Shown here piece by piece: positions 30,805 through 41,248 of a DNA stretch of 64,000 nucleotides. Below the pieces are notes generated by a model. That model did not search any database, was not told where the DNA came from, and was given only the letters and a program-made list of their open reading frames with translations. A program made the position numbers and the translations under genes. Position 1 is the first letter of the stretch. Each line of letters starts with the position of its first letter. The stretch covers positions 1 to 64,000 of the forward strand of contig DVJD01000108.1 in NCBI GenBank assembly GCA_018710785.1, given 5' to 3'. This stretch comes from Candidatus Fimimorpha excrementavium (lineage in GTDB: Bacteria; Bacillota; Clostridia; Lachnospirales; Lachnospiraceae).

Positions 30805-31116
30805 TCAATCCCAAATTAATTTCCAAACGCATTTTTCCGGATAGAAGAAAAGACGGAACGAATGGCTTTTTCCCTCCAATATGGCTTCACAGTAATAGAC
30901 GGAAGAAGGAATGCCGCAGTAACGATGATTTTCTGAACGGCATACACGAAAGGCCGATAACGTATGGAGAGCGCCGGTTTTGTCTGGGAATTTGATGATT
31001 TTTGGAATGACCCGGCCGGTACTGGTGAACCAGGCTTCACAGGCAGCCGGGATGGTTTTTGCAGGGGCAGGGCCGGAATCACCGGGATGGATTACAGGAT
31101 TTGCGGAAAATGCCAT
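30805..31116 (-). CDS. Small hypothetical protein adjacent to dinB remnant
   Basis: 103 aa ORF, co-directional with and immediately downstream of dinB remnant. Confidence 0.5.
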   Translation of the reverse strand: MAFSANPVIHPGDSGPAPAKTIPAACEAWFTSTGRVIPKIIKFPDKTGALHTLSAFRVCRSENHRYCGIPSSVYYCEAILEGKSHSFRLFFYPEKCVWKLIWD

Positions 31117-31141
31117 GGGAACCTCCTTTCCATTTTTCCAA

Positions 31142-31794
31142 TTATAATGTGTTCCATTTTTCCCTGGAGATGCCGCCGCCCATGTGATCCTGCGGATGAT
31201 TCAGAAAGCAGCAGCGCATCAGACTGTCGGTTCCAAACCGGTGCCGGATTGCGTCCACTGCGGCGTCCCATTGGGCAAGTTTTTGGCTTGGGCATGGATC
31301 GGGGAAAAACAGCTGGCGGCTGGATTGGAAGAAATCATCATTTTTTATGGACAGGGACAAGCTTCCCGCAGCTGATTGGCATAAGCAAGGACAGCAGAGT
31401 GGGACGATTGGCCCTCCTTTGACAGCGGGACGCCTGTCATATCGGCAAATACTTCGTCAATGGAGTAGGGTTCCACGGCCGGGGAATAGGTTTCAATCAG
31501 ACGGATCATGGCGGCGGAGCACCGCTGATACAGGGTATAATTGGGAGGCACCAAAAGAAGATTCGGACATTTTTGCTTCGCCTGAAAGATGGATTCCCCG
31601 GTCTGAATTCCGTATTTTTTCGCCGGAAGCGATTTGGCCAAAATGATTCCGCAGCGCAGCGCCGTGTCCCCGGATACGGCGGATGGGATGGCCCTAAGAT
31701 CCTGCAAATACCCCAGATGATGTATGCGGTAAGCGGCCTCCCAGCTGAGATAAGCGGAATTGACATCAATATGAAAAACATAAGAATCAAACAT
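31142..31794 (-). pseudogene. dinB: Y-family DNA polymerase (DinB/UmuC-like), internal deletion plus frameshift
   Basis: N-term FHIDVNSAYLSWEAAYR...SIDEVFADMTGV to about residue 142, then frameshift into C-terminal QWDAAVDAIRHRFGTDSLMRCCFLNHPQDHMGGGISREK. Confidence 0.85.
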
Positions 31795-31999
31795 ATGTTC
31801 ACCTCCTGGTAAATAGTATATAGAACAAATGTTTGAAAAACAACCGAAAAAAACTGGGAGAACGGGGACCCGGCAAAACAGGAGAAAACCGTTTCCAAAC
31901 GGGAGGATATCCTGTATAATAAGTAATGGACAGTGGGAAAGGGAAAAGCGGCCAGCTGACGCCAGAAAAAACAGAAAAAGAAATGGAGAAATAAAAACG

Positions 32000-32863
32000 A
32001 TGAAGCGTTCAGAAATTAATATTCGGGATCCCTATGTGCTGGTGCACGGGGGAAAGTATTATCTGTATGGAAAGAGGGGAGCTACCTGCTGGGGGGAAGC
32101 CGACGGTTTTGACTGTTATGTGGGAACGGACCTGGAGGAATGGGAAGGTCCCTTTGAAATTTTTCACAATGACGGAAGTTTTTGGGCGGACAGAAACTAT
32201 TGGGCGCCGGAGGTTCATGTGTACGATGGTGCATTCTATCTGTTTGCCTCGTTTAAAAAAGAGGGGGTATGCCGGGGAACGCAGATTCTGAAAGCTGATT
32301 CCCCGCTGGGGCCATTTATCCCCCACAGTGACGGACCGGTGACGCCAAAGGATTGGGAATGTCTGGACGGAACCCTTTATGTGGCAGAGGATGGGAGACC
32401 CTATATGGTATTTTGTCATGAGTGGGTACAGATTAAAGACGGAACGATCTGCTGCGTAGAGCTTTCAAAGGATCTGAAAAAGGCAGTAAAAGAACCGGCG
32501 GTTTTGTTTTCCGCCAGCCAGGCGCCGTGGGTGCGCCCGGCGAAGGACGGAGACTGTTTTGTGACAGATGGCCCGTATCTGTACCGAACAGAAGATAAGA
32601 CGCTTTTGATGATCTGGTCCAGTTTCGGAAAAGAAGGCTATACGGAAGCCATCGCCCGTTCGGATAACGGGGATATTCTGGGAAACTGGCATCAGGATGA
32701 AACACTTCTATTTGAAAAGGATGGAGGCCATGGCATGATCTTTCGAGGATTGGACGGAGCGTTGTATCTGACGCTGCATTCCCCCAACCGTTCCCTGGAA
32801 GAGCGGCCGGTGTTCCATAAATTGAAAGAAAAAAAGGGGAATCTTTTGATAGATTCCAAGTGA
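32000..32863 (+). CDS. Glycoside hydrolase family 43-like protein
   Basis: INIRDPYVLVHGGKYYLYG; NYWAPEVHVYDGAFYLFASF; LDGTLYVAEDGRPYMVFCHEW beta-propeller motifs. Confidence 0.88.
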   Translation: MKRSEINIRDPYVLVHGGKYYLYGKRGATCWGEADGFDCYVGTDLEEWEGPFEIFHNDGSFWADRNYWAPEVHVYDGAFYLFASFKKEGVCRGTQILKADSPLGPFIPHSDGPVTPKDWECLDGTLYVAEDGRPYMVFCHEWVQIKDGTICCVELSKDLKKAVKEPAVLFSASQAPWVRPAKDGDCFVTDGPYLYRTEDKTLLMIWSSFGKEGYTEAIARSDNGDILGNWHQDETLLFEKDGGHGMIFRGLDGALYLTLHSPNRSLEERPVFHKLKEKKGNLLIDSK

Positions 32864-33015
32864 TTTTGTGTATTCGTGAAAAAACATGGAAAAACAGCCA
32901 GTTTTAATTTGCAAATTAACGAAAAAAAAGGTATAATGAAAAAAGAGTTACGGTTTGCCTCTTTCAGGACAGGCTGATGTCTCTCATGATAATAAAATAG
33001 GAGGTACTAAGAATT

Positions 33016-36000
33016 ATGGCAAGAAAAATGAAAACCATGGATGGTAATACGGCTGCGGCTCATGTGTCCTATGCCTATACCGATGTGGCAGCCATTTACC
33101 CGATTACGCCGTCTTCTGTTATGGCAGAGCTGGCAGATAAGTGGGCAGCTGCCGGTCAGAAGAACATCTTTGGTGAGACGGTAAAAGTGGTAGAAATGCA
33201 GTCCGAAGCCGGTGCTGCCGGTACCGTACACGGCTCGTTGGCCGCCGGTGCTCTGACCACCACATTTACGGCCTCTCAGGGTCTTTTGTTAATGATTCCA
33301 AACTTATACAAGATCGCCGGTGAGCTTCTTCCGGGTGTGTTTAATGTTTCTGCCCGTGCGCTGGCAAGCCATGCGCTGTCCATCTTCGGTGATCACTCAG
33401 ATGTATATGCCTGCCGTCAGACAGGAGCGGCAATGCTCTGCAGTGGTTCTGTACAGGAGGTTATGGACCTGACACCGGTAGCTCATTGTACAGCGATTAA
33501 GGGAAGAATTCCGTTTATCAATTTCTTTGACGGATTCCGTACATCCCATGAAATTCAGAAAATTGAAGTTTGGGATTACGAAGATTTGAAGGATCTGGTG
33601 GATATGGATGCCATTGATGAGTTCCGTGCCCATGCACTGAATCCGAATCATCCGTGCCAGAGAGGTTCCGCACAGAATCCGGATATTTTCTTCCAGGCAA
33701 GAGAAGCATGTAATCCATACTATGATGCGATCCCGGAAATCGTGGAAAGCTATATGAATAAGATCAATGACAAGATCGGAACCAATTATAAGCTGTTTAA
33801 CTACTATGGTGCACCGGATGCGGAGCATGTCATCATCGCCATGGGTTCCGTATGTCAGACCATCGAGGAAACCATTGATTATCTGACCGAACGAGGAGAA
33901 AAGGTCGGCGTGGTGGAGGTACATCTGTATCGTCCGTTCAGCGCCAAGCATCTGCTTGATGTAATTCCGGAGACGGTCAAAAAGCTGTCTGTCATCGACA
34001 GAACAAAAGAGCCGGGTTCCATCGGCGAGCCTCTGTATCTGGATGTGCTGGCAGCTCTGAAGGGCAGCAAGTTTGAGCATGTAACTGTATTCTCCGGACG
34101 TTATGGCCTGGGTTCCAAGAATACCGATCCTGCAGACATCGTTGCCATCTATCGCAATGATAAGAAAGAGCGCTTTACCGTCGGCATCGTGGATGATGTG
34201 ACCAATCTGTCTCTGGATGTGACAGAAGAAGTGGATTCTGCGCCGAAGTCCGCCATCCGCTGCAAGTTCTGGGGTCTGGGAGCCGATGGTACGGTTGGCG
34301 CCAACAAGAACTCCATTAAGATCATTGGTGATCATACGGATATGTATGCACAGGCATACTTTGACTATGACTCCAAGAAATCCGGCGGTGTTACCATTTC
34401 CCATCTGAGATTTGGTAAAGAGCCGATCAAGTCCACATACCTGATTTCCAAGGCTGATTTCGTAGCCTGTCATAATCCGTCCTATGTGGACAAGTACAAT
34501 ATGGTTCAGGATCTGAGAGACGGCGGAACCTTCCTTCTGAACTGCGGATGGAGCGATGAGGAACTGGATAAGCATCTCCCGGGTCAGGTCAAGAAGTTTA
34601 TTGCAGATCACAATATTAAACTGTACACCATCGACGGTATTACCATCGGTAAGGAAATCGGCCTTGGCAAGCGTATCAACACCGTGCTTCAGGCAGCATT
34701 CTTCAAACTGGCAGATGTGATTCCGGTTGAGGATGCGGTTAAGTACATGAAAGACGCTGCTACCAAGACATATGGCCGTAAGGGTGAGCAGATCGTTAAG
34801 ATGAACCATGATGCCATCGACCGCGGTATCACGGATGTCATGGAGCGTACGGTTCCTGAGAGCTGGAAGGATGCCAAGGAAGAAGAACTGGGCAGAACCG
34901 TGACAGAAGGAAGAAAGGATGCCGTTGATTTTGTCAATAACATTCAGAGAGCCATCAACGCGCAGGAAGGAAATAAACTTCCGGTATCCGCATTTGAAGC
35001 ATATGTGGACGGTACGACACCATCCGGCACATCCGCATACGAGAAGCGCGGTATTGCAGTGGACATTCCGGTATGGAATCCGGATAACTGTATCCAGTGT
35101 AATTTCTGTTCCTATGTCTGCCCGCACGCAGTTATCCGTCCGGCAGTCATGACAGAGGAAGAAGCAGCCAACGCACCGGAAGGAATGGCCAAGATTCCTA
35201 TGACAGGCATGCCGGGATACTACTTCAGCATGACCGTATCGACAGCGGACTGTACAGGATGCGGTTCTTGCTCCAACGTATGTCCTGGAAAGAAGGGCAA
35301 CAAGGCCCTCACCATGTGCAACTACGAAGAGAACGCAGACAAGATTGCTTACTTTGATTATGGTCAGTCCCTGGGGGTTAAGCCGGAAGTTTTGGCGAAG
35401 TTCAAGGAAACCACAGTAAAGGGCAGCCAGTTCAAGAAACCGCTGCTGGAGTTCTCCGGCGCATGCGCAGGCTGCGGCGAGACACCGTACGCAAAACTGG
35501 TTACACAGCTGTTCGGTGACAGAATGTACATTGCCAATGCAACCGGATGTTCTTCCATCTGGGGCAACTCTTCTCCGTCCACACCATACACGGTCAATGC
35601 CAAGGGACAGGGGCCGGCATGGTCCAACTCTCTCTTTGAGGATAACGCCGAATTTGGCTATGGTATGTTCCTTGCCCAGGATGCGCTCAGAAACAGCCTG
35701 AAGAACAAGGTGACAAAGATTGAAGAGGGCACAGACAATGAAGAACTGAAAGCAGCTTGCCAGGAATACCTGGATACCTTTGCCGATGGTTCCAAGAATA
35801 CCGAGGCAACAGAAAAGCTGGTTGCCAAACTGGAAGAACTGAATCCGGACTGCGAGGAATGCAGAAACGTTCTGAAGAACAAAGACTTCTTAAGCAAGAA
35901 GTCCCAGTGGATCTTCGGCGGTGACGGATGGGCATATGATATCGGCTTCGGCGGTGTTGATCATGTGCTGGCCAGCGGAAAGGATGTCAACATTCTGGTA

Positions 36001-36543
36001 TTTGATACCGAAGTTTATTCCAATACAGGCGGTCAGTCTTCCAAGTCCACGCCAATGGGTGCGGTAGCACAGTTTGCTGCTGCCGGTAAGGATGTGAAGA
36101 AGAAAGATATGGCAGCAATTGCCATGAGCTATGGATATATCTATGTGGCTCAGGTTGCCATGGGCGCTGATTATAATCAGTGCATTAAGGCAATCACAGA
36201 AGCCGAGAATTATCCGGGTCCGTCCATCGTTATCGCTTACGCTCCATGTATTAACCATGGAATCAGAGCCGGTATGGGCAAATCTCAGCAGGAAGAAAAG
36301 GATGCGGTTGCTGCAGGTTATTGGCATCTGTTCCGCTTTGATCCGCGCAAGAAGGCAGAAGGCAAGAATCCGTTTACTCTGGATTCCAAGGAGCCAACCG
36401 CTGATTATCAGGAATTCCTGAAGAAGGAAGTTCGCTATACATCCCTGGTACTTCAGAATCCGGAACGGGCAGGAAAGCTCTTTGACGAAGCAGAAAAAGA
36501 AGCAAAGGAAAAATACGAGCATCTTAAGAGCATGGTAGAATAA
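33016..36543 (+). CDS. nifJ: Pyruvate:ferredoxin (flavodoxin) oxidoreductase
   Basis: 1175 aa; CIQCNFCSYVCPH and CTGCGSCSNVCPG ferredoxin motifs; TPP motif GDGWAYDIGFGGVDHVLASG. Confidence 0.98.
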   Translation: MARKMKTMDGNTAAAHVSYAYTDVAAIYPITPSSVMAELADKWAAAGQKNIFGETVKVVEMQSEAGAAGTVHGSLAAGALTTTFTASQGLLLMIPNLYKIAGELLPGVFNVSARALASHALSIFGDHSDVYACRQTGAAMLCSGSVQEVMDLTPVAHCTAIKGRIPFINFFDGFRTSHEIQKIEVWDYEDLKDLVDMDAIDEFRAHALNPNHPCQRGSAQNPDIFFQAREACNPYYDAIPEIVESYMNKINDKIGTNYKLFNYYGAPDAEHVIIAMGSVCQTIEETIDYLTERGEKVGVVEVHLYRPFSAKHLLDVIPETVKKLSVIDRTKEPGSIGEPLYLDVLAALKGSKFEHVTVFSGRYGLGSKNTDPADIVAIYRNDKKERFTVGIVDDVTNLSLDVTEEVDSAPKSAIRCKFWGLGADGTVGANKNSIKIIGDHTDMYAQAYFDYDSKKSGGVTISHLRFGKEPIKSTYLISKADFVACHNPSYVDKYNMVQDLRDGGTFLLNCGWSDEELDKHLPGQVKKFIADHNIKLYTIDGITIGKEIGLGKRINTVLQAAFFKLADVIPVEDAVKYMKDAATKTYGRKGEQIVKMNHDAIDRGITDVMERTVPESWKDAKEEELGRTVTEGRKDAVDFVNNIQRAINAQEGNKLPVSAFEAYVDGTTPSGTSAYEKRGIAVDIPVWNPDNCIQCNFCSYVCPHAVIRPAVMTEEEAANAPEGMAKIPMTGMPGYYFSMTVSTADCTGCGSCSNVCPGKKGNKALTMCNYEENADKIAYFDYGQSLGVKPEVLAKFKETTVKGSQFKKPLLEFSGACAGCGETPYAKLVTQLFGDRMYIANATGCSSIWGNSSPSTPYTVNAKGQGPAWSNSLFEDNAEFGYGMFLAQDALRNSLKNKVTKIEEGTDNEELKAACQEYLDTFADGSKNTEATEKLVAKLEELNPDCEECRNVLKNKDFLSKKSQWIFGGDGWAYDIGFGGVDHVLASGKDVNILVFDTEVYSNTGGQSSKSTPMGAVAQFAAAGKDVKKKDMAAIAMSYGYIYVAQVAMGADYNQCIKAITEAENYPGPSIVIAYAPCINHGIRAGMGKSQQEEKDAVAAGYWHLFRFDPRKKAEGKNPFTLDSKEPTADYQEFLKKEVRYTSLVLQNPERAGKLFDEAEKEAKEKYEHLKSMVE

Positions 36544-36567
36544 TAAAATAATCCATTGCTTTGACAG

Positions 36568-36611
36568 ACGCCCGCACCTCGGAGAAATGCCGAGGTGCGG
36601 GCGTTTCTTTT
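36568..36611 (+). terminator. Intrinsic terminator after nifJ
   Basis: cgcccgcacctcgg agaaatg ccgaggtgcgggcg tttctttt. Confidence 0.92.
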
Positions 36612-36745
36612 ATGCAGATCAGCATCCCATGGCAAAAGAGGGCATGGCGTGAATCTACCAAATATATGGAATAAAAAAGAAGAAAAATGCCACACTACAT
36701 AGGGAGATCCTTCGGATCAATTACGGGAAGCAAAGGAGAATTCCT

Positions 36746-38158
36746 ATGGCAAAAATAAATGGCAATCTCGCAGAAACCATGCAGTATATGGAGCGGACAC
36801 TTAGGGTAAGGGAAAACTTTGATCTGATGTGCCGCATTTTAAGAATAGGAAGCTACCGGTGTGCAGTCTACTGCATCAGCGGATTCGCCAACAATGCCAT
36901 TCTGGAAAAGCTTCTGGAAGCGATTATGGGGCATACGGAGGAGATCCGGCCGAAAGATATGGATATGTTTTTGGACGAAATTGTACCGTATGCGTCGGCG
37001 GAAATCGTAGAGGAGTATGATACGGCGATTTTCAATCTGCTGAGCGGACAAAGTCTGCTATTTGTGGATGGGCTTGACAGCTGCATTGTGATGGATTGTC
37101 GTTCCTACCCGGCGCGTTCTGTTTCGGAGCCGGAAAAAGACAAGACGCTCAGAGGATCCAGGGATGGTTTTGTGGAGACACTGATTTTCAATGCCGCCCT
37201 CATACGAAGGAGAATCCGGGATCCGAAACTGACGATTGAATCCATGCAGACGGGCAGAAGTTCTATGACGGATATCGCACTTTGCTATATGGAAGAGCGG
37301 ATCGACAAAAACATGCTGAATCGAATCCGGGAAAAAATTCAGCATTTGGATGTGGATGCCCTGACCATGAATCAACAGAGTCTGGCAGAATGCCTATACC
37401 CATATAAATGGTACAATCCGTTTCCAAAGTTTAAGTTTACGGAGCGGCCGGATACAGCGGCAGCCAGTATCCTGGAAGGAAATCTGGTGATTCTGGTGGA
37501 TAATTCCCCTTCCGCCATGGTCTTGCCGTCTTCTGTCTTTGATATCGTCGAAGAAGCAGATGACTATTATTTCCCGCCGATTACCGGTACGTATCTGCGC
37601 TTCAGTCGACTGATCATCTCTCTTTTTACCCTGTGGATTACACCAGTTTGGCTTTTGCTGATCCAAAATCCCCAGTGGCTGCCTCCCTGGCTGGAATTTA
37701 TCAAGGTGAAGGAAGTGATTCATGTTCCTCTGATTTTGCAGCTGCTTCTGCTGGAACTGGCAATCGACGGTCTGCGTCTGGCGGCAGTCAATACGCCGAA
37801 TATGCTGACGACTCCCCTGAGTGTCATGGCAGCGCTGGTATTGGGAGAATTTTCTGTAAAATCGGGATGGTTCAATTCGGAACCATTGCTGTATATGGCA
37901 TTCGTATCTGTGGCCAATTATACCCAGTCCAGTTTTGAATTGGGGTATGCCGTGAAATTTATGCGGATTATAACATTGATTTTAACAGCATTGTTCAATG
38001 TATGGGGATTCGCAGTGGGACAGGTAATCACAATTCTGGCGATTGTCACGAACAAGACGATCACAGGACACAGCTATTTATATCCGTTGATTCCGTTTTC
38101 ATGGAAAACCATCAAACGGCGCCTCCTACGGGTACGCCTGCGTCATGGGGAAAAGTAG
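36746..38158 (+). CDS. spoVAF: GerA-family spore germination protein, SpoVAF-like
   Basis: GerABKA-like: MTDIALCYMEERIDKNMLNRIREKIQHLDVDAL, PFPKFKFTERPDTAAASILEGNLVILVDNSPSAMVLP; C-terminal TMs. Confidence 0.88.
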   Translation: MAKINGNLAETMQYMERTLRVRENFDLMCRILRIGSYRCAVYCISGFANNAILEKLLEAIMGHTEEIRPKDMDMFLDEIVPYASAEIVEEYDTAIFNLLSGQSLLFVDGLDSCIVMDCRSYPARSVSEPEKDKTLRGSRDGFVETLIFNAALIRRRIRDPKLTIESMQTGRSSMTDIALCYMEERIDKNMLNRIREKIQHLDVDALTMNQQSLAECLYPYKWYNPFPKFKFTERPDTAAASILEGNLVILVDNSPSAMVLPSSVFDIVEEADDYYFPPITGTYLRFSRLIISLFTLWITPVWLLLIQNPQWLPPWLEFIKVKEVIHVPLILQLLLLELAIDGLRLAAVNTPNMLTTPLSVMAALVLGEFSVKSGWFNSEPLLYMAFVSVANYTQSSFELGYAVKFMRIITLILTALFNVWGFAVGQVITILAIVTNKTITGHSYLYPLIPFSWKTIKRRLLRVRLRHGEK

Positions 38159-38207
38159 GATAGGAGCGGAACACATGAGGCTTTTCGATGAATGAATGGC
38201 AAAATCA

Positions 38208-38250
38208 GCAAAAGAAAAGAAGCCCTATCCAGAGCTTCCTTTCTTTTGCT
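38208..38250. terminator. Bidirectional hairpin terminator
   Basis: agcaaaagaaaagaagc / gcttcctttcttttgct arms between convergent genes. Confidence 0.75.
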
Positions 38251-38265
38251 GTATGCAACTTCGTA

Positions 38266-39438
38266 TTAGAAATTAACCGGTGTTCCGTAATAGCAGCACT
38301 TCAGCAGTTCAGCCATTTCAGCCGGAGTAATCGGTCTTGGGTTGGAACCTGTACAAGCATCTCCCACAGCCAGTTCAGCGATGGAATCTACTTTCTGCAA
38401 AAATTCCTCCTCATTGATTCCGAACTCTTTCAGAGTCTTTGGAATGTTCAATTTTACATTGTATTCATCGATCTTCTTGCAGAGCGCATCGACGCACTCA
38501 GCATCAGTACCTGTGATTCCCACACTTCTTGCGATATCAGCATATCTTCCTTCCGCAGCTTTTGCATTGAATTTAATTACATATGGAAGATAGATGGCAT
38601 TGGCACATCCATGAGGAATATGGCCGGTTGAGAAAGCAGCACCTGTCTTATGAGCCATGGAGTGTACGATACCCAAAAGAGCATTGGAAAATGCCATACC
38701 AGCCAGGCACTGTGCATAATGCATCTGTTCACGGGCTTCCATATCACCATTATAAGAATCCGGCAGATAGTCAAATACCATATGGATGGCTTTCAAAGCC
38801 AGCGGATCAGTGAATGGTGTATGTAATGTGGAAACATAAGCTTCAATTGCGTGAGTTAGTGCATCCATACCGGTGTGAGCGGTCAACGTCTTCGGCATGG
38901 TCTCAGCCAGTTCTGGATCGACAACAGCGACATCCGGTGTGATATTAAAGTCAGCCAGAGGATACTTGATTCCCTTTGCGTAATCTGTGATAACTGAGAA
39001 GGCAGTTACTTCGGTAGCAGTACCGGAAGTAGAAGGAATGGCAAGGAATTTTGCCTTTGTTCTCAGTGTCGGGAAACTGAATGGCGTGATGAGATCTTCG
39101 AATTTTGCATCCGGATACTCATAGAATACCCACATAGCCTTTGCGGCATCGATTGGGGAACCGCCACCCATGGAAATGATCCAATCCGGCTCAAATTCTC
39201 TCATAGCCTTGGCACCTGCCATAACGGTTTCTACGGATGGATCCGGCTCTACATTTTCAAATAACTGTGTTTCAATTCCGGCTTCCTTCAGATAAGCAAG
39301 AGCCTTGTCCACGAAACCAAAGCGCTTCATGGAACCGCCGCCCAATACAATGATAGCCTTCTTTCCGGTTAAGGTTTTTAAAACTTCCATGGAACCTTTG
39401 CCGTAATAAATGTCTCTTGGTAATGTAAATCTGTTCAT
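38266..39438 (-). CDS. Iron-containing alcohol dehydrogenase
   Basis: FTLPRDIYYGKGSMEVLKTL, GGGSPIDAAKAMW, GMDALTHAIEAYVST, HSMAHKTGAAF metal-binding histidines. Confidence 0.95.
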   Translation of the reverse strand: MNRFTLPRDIYYGKGSMEVLKTLTGKKAIIVLGGGSMKRFGFVDKALAYLKEAGIETQLFENVEPDPSVETVMAGAKAMREFEPDWIISMGGGSPIDAAKAMWVFYEYPDAKFEDLITPFSFPTLRTKAKFLAIPSTSGTATEVTAFSVITDYAKGIKYPLADFNITPDVAVVDPELAETMPKTLTAHTGMDALTHAIEAYVSTLHTPFTDPLALKAIHMVFDYLPDSYNGDMEAREQMHYAQCLAGMAFSNALLGIVHSMAHKTGAAFSTGHIPHGCANAIYLPYVIKFNAKAAEGRYADIARSVGITGTDAECVDALCKKIDEYNVKLNIPKTLKEFGINEEEFLQKVDSIAELAVGDACTGSNPRPITPAEMAELLKCCYYGTPVNF

Positions 39439-39746
39439 TGCTGACACTCTCCTTCTCTCGGTTCACATTGTGACCTTTGATGGTTTAAGTATAGCACTTT
39501 GACAAAAGAAAGACAAGGGGGTGTTGTGAAAATTCAGATAAAGATTTTGTTAATTCAGATAAAGGATTCAAACACGGCAAATGCGTGAGTGATGGAACCT
39601 TTCTCTTGCATATTTGCAGGCAGTATACTATAATTATCCATGTGAAAATCAGATCGCATGACAGGAAAATCTGAGAATCAAAAGAATAGGCACAGGGAAG
39701 ACAACAGTCGTTTGGCTGTGCCAGGGAAAATGTAATGGAGGACGTT

Positions 39747-41216
39747 ATGAGTAAAGTAAGAACAAGATTTGCTCCAAGCCCAACGGGCAGGATGCATGTG
39801 GGAAATCTGCGTACCGCATTGTATGCGTACCTGATTGCCAAACATGAAGGCGGAGACTTTTTGCTGAGAATAGAAGATACCGACCAGGAACGCTATGTGG
39901 AAGGGGCTGTCGATATCATTTACCGCACGCTGGAGAAAACAGGGCTGATCCACGATGAAGGTCCGGATAAGGACGGAGGCTGCGGCCCCTACGTGCAGAG
40001 CGAGCGCCAGGCAAAGGGCATCTACATGGAATACGCCAAGAAGCTGGTGGAAAAGGGAGAGGCCTATTACTGCTTCTGCGACAAGGAGCGTCTGGCATCC
40101 CTGAAGACAGAAGTGGTGGAGGGAAAAGAGATTTCCGTCTATGACAAGCACTGTCTGTCCCTGAGCAAAGAAGAGGTGGAGGCCAATCTGGCAGCGGGAA
40201 AACCGTTTGTCATCCGCCAGAATAACCCAAGGGAAGGCGTCACCAGCTTTGAGGATGAAATATATGGAACCATCACCGTGGACAATTCCGAATTGGATGA
40301 TATGATTCTGATCAAATCCGATGGCTATCCCACTTATAATTTTGCCAATGTGGTGGACGATCATCTGATGGGTATCACCCATGTGGTGCGCGGAAATGAA
40401 TATCTGTCCTCTTCCCCGAAGTACAATCGTCTGTATGAAGCATTTGGCTGGGAAGTACCCGTCTATGTACACTGTCCGCTGATCACCGACGAAGAGCATA
40501 AAAAGCTCAGCAAGAGAAGCGGCCATTCTTCTTTTGAAGATCTGGTGGAGCAGGGCTTTTTGACGGAGGCGATCGTAAACTTTGTGGCACTTTTGGGATG
40601 GAGTCCGGAGGATAATCAGGAGATCATGTCCCTGGAGGAACTGGTTGAAAAGTTTGATTACCATCACATCTCCAAATCCCCTGCCGTATTTGACTATACA
40701 AAATTGAAATGGATGAATGGGGAATATATCAAGGCCATGGATATGGACCGGTATATGGAAATTGCCATGCCGTATCTGAAAAAATATGTGACAAGGGACT
40801 GCGATTTGGAGAAGATCGCAGGCTTGGTGAAGACAAGAATCGAAATTTTCCCGGATATCGAAGGGCTGGTGGATTTCTTCAATGATCTTCCGGAGTATGA
40901 TATCTCCATGTATGCCCATAAGAAAATGAAGAGCACACCGGAATCCTCTCTGGAAGTTTTGAAGGAGCTGCTTCCGATTCTGGAAAAACAGGAGGACTAC
41001 AGCAACGATGCCCTGTATCAGCTTCTTTTGGATTTTGTAGCCGCCAAGGGATGCAAAAACGGCTACGTGATGTGGCCGGTGCGCACAGCGGTATCCGGAA
41101 AGCAGATGACACCGGGCGGCGCGACGGAGATCATGGAAATTCTCGGCAAGGAAGAATCTCTGAGAAGAATCCGCATCGGCATCGAAAAACTGGCCGAAGG
41201 GTGTTCAAAAGAGTAA
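39747..41216 (+). CDS. gltX: Glutamate--tRNA ligase
   Basis: [37 protein letters not shown]. Confidence 0.97.
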   Translation: MSKVRTRFAPSPTGRMHVGNLRTALYAYLIAKHEGGDFLLRIEDTDQERYVEGAVDIIYRTLEKTGLIHDEGPDKDGGCGPYVQSERQAKGIYMEYAKKLVEKGEAYYCFCDKERLASLKTEVVEGKEISVYDKHCLSLSKEEVEANLAAGKPFVIRQNNPREGVTSFEDEIYGTITVDNSELDDMILIKSDGYPTYNFANVVDDHLMGITHVVRGNEYLSSSPKYNRLYEAFGWEVPVYVHCPLITDEEHKKLSKRSGHSSFEDLVEQGFLTEAIVNFVALLGWSPEDNQEIMSLEELVEKFDYHHISKSPAVFDYTKLKWMNGEYIKAMDMDRYMEIAMPYLKKYVTRDCDLEKIAGLVKTRIEIFPDIEGLVDFFNDLPEYDISMYAHKKMKSTPESSLEVLKELLPILEKQEDYSNDALYQLLLDFVAAKGCKNGYVMWPVRTAVSGKQMTPGGATEIMEILGKEESLRRIRIGIEKLAEGCSKE

Positions 41217-41248
41217 ACAAAAGACAGCGTTTTAAAGAAAGAATCATT

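Noticed and set aside
33397-35127. 576-aa minus-strand ORF opposite nifJ
   Set aside because: Fully antisense to a strongly conserved PFOR gene; no family signature; codon-bias shadow ORF.
39678-40919. 413-aa minus-strand ORF opposite gltX
   Set aside because: Antisense shadow of conserved gltX.
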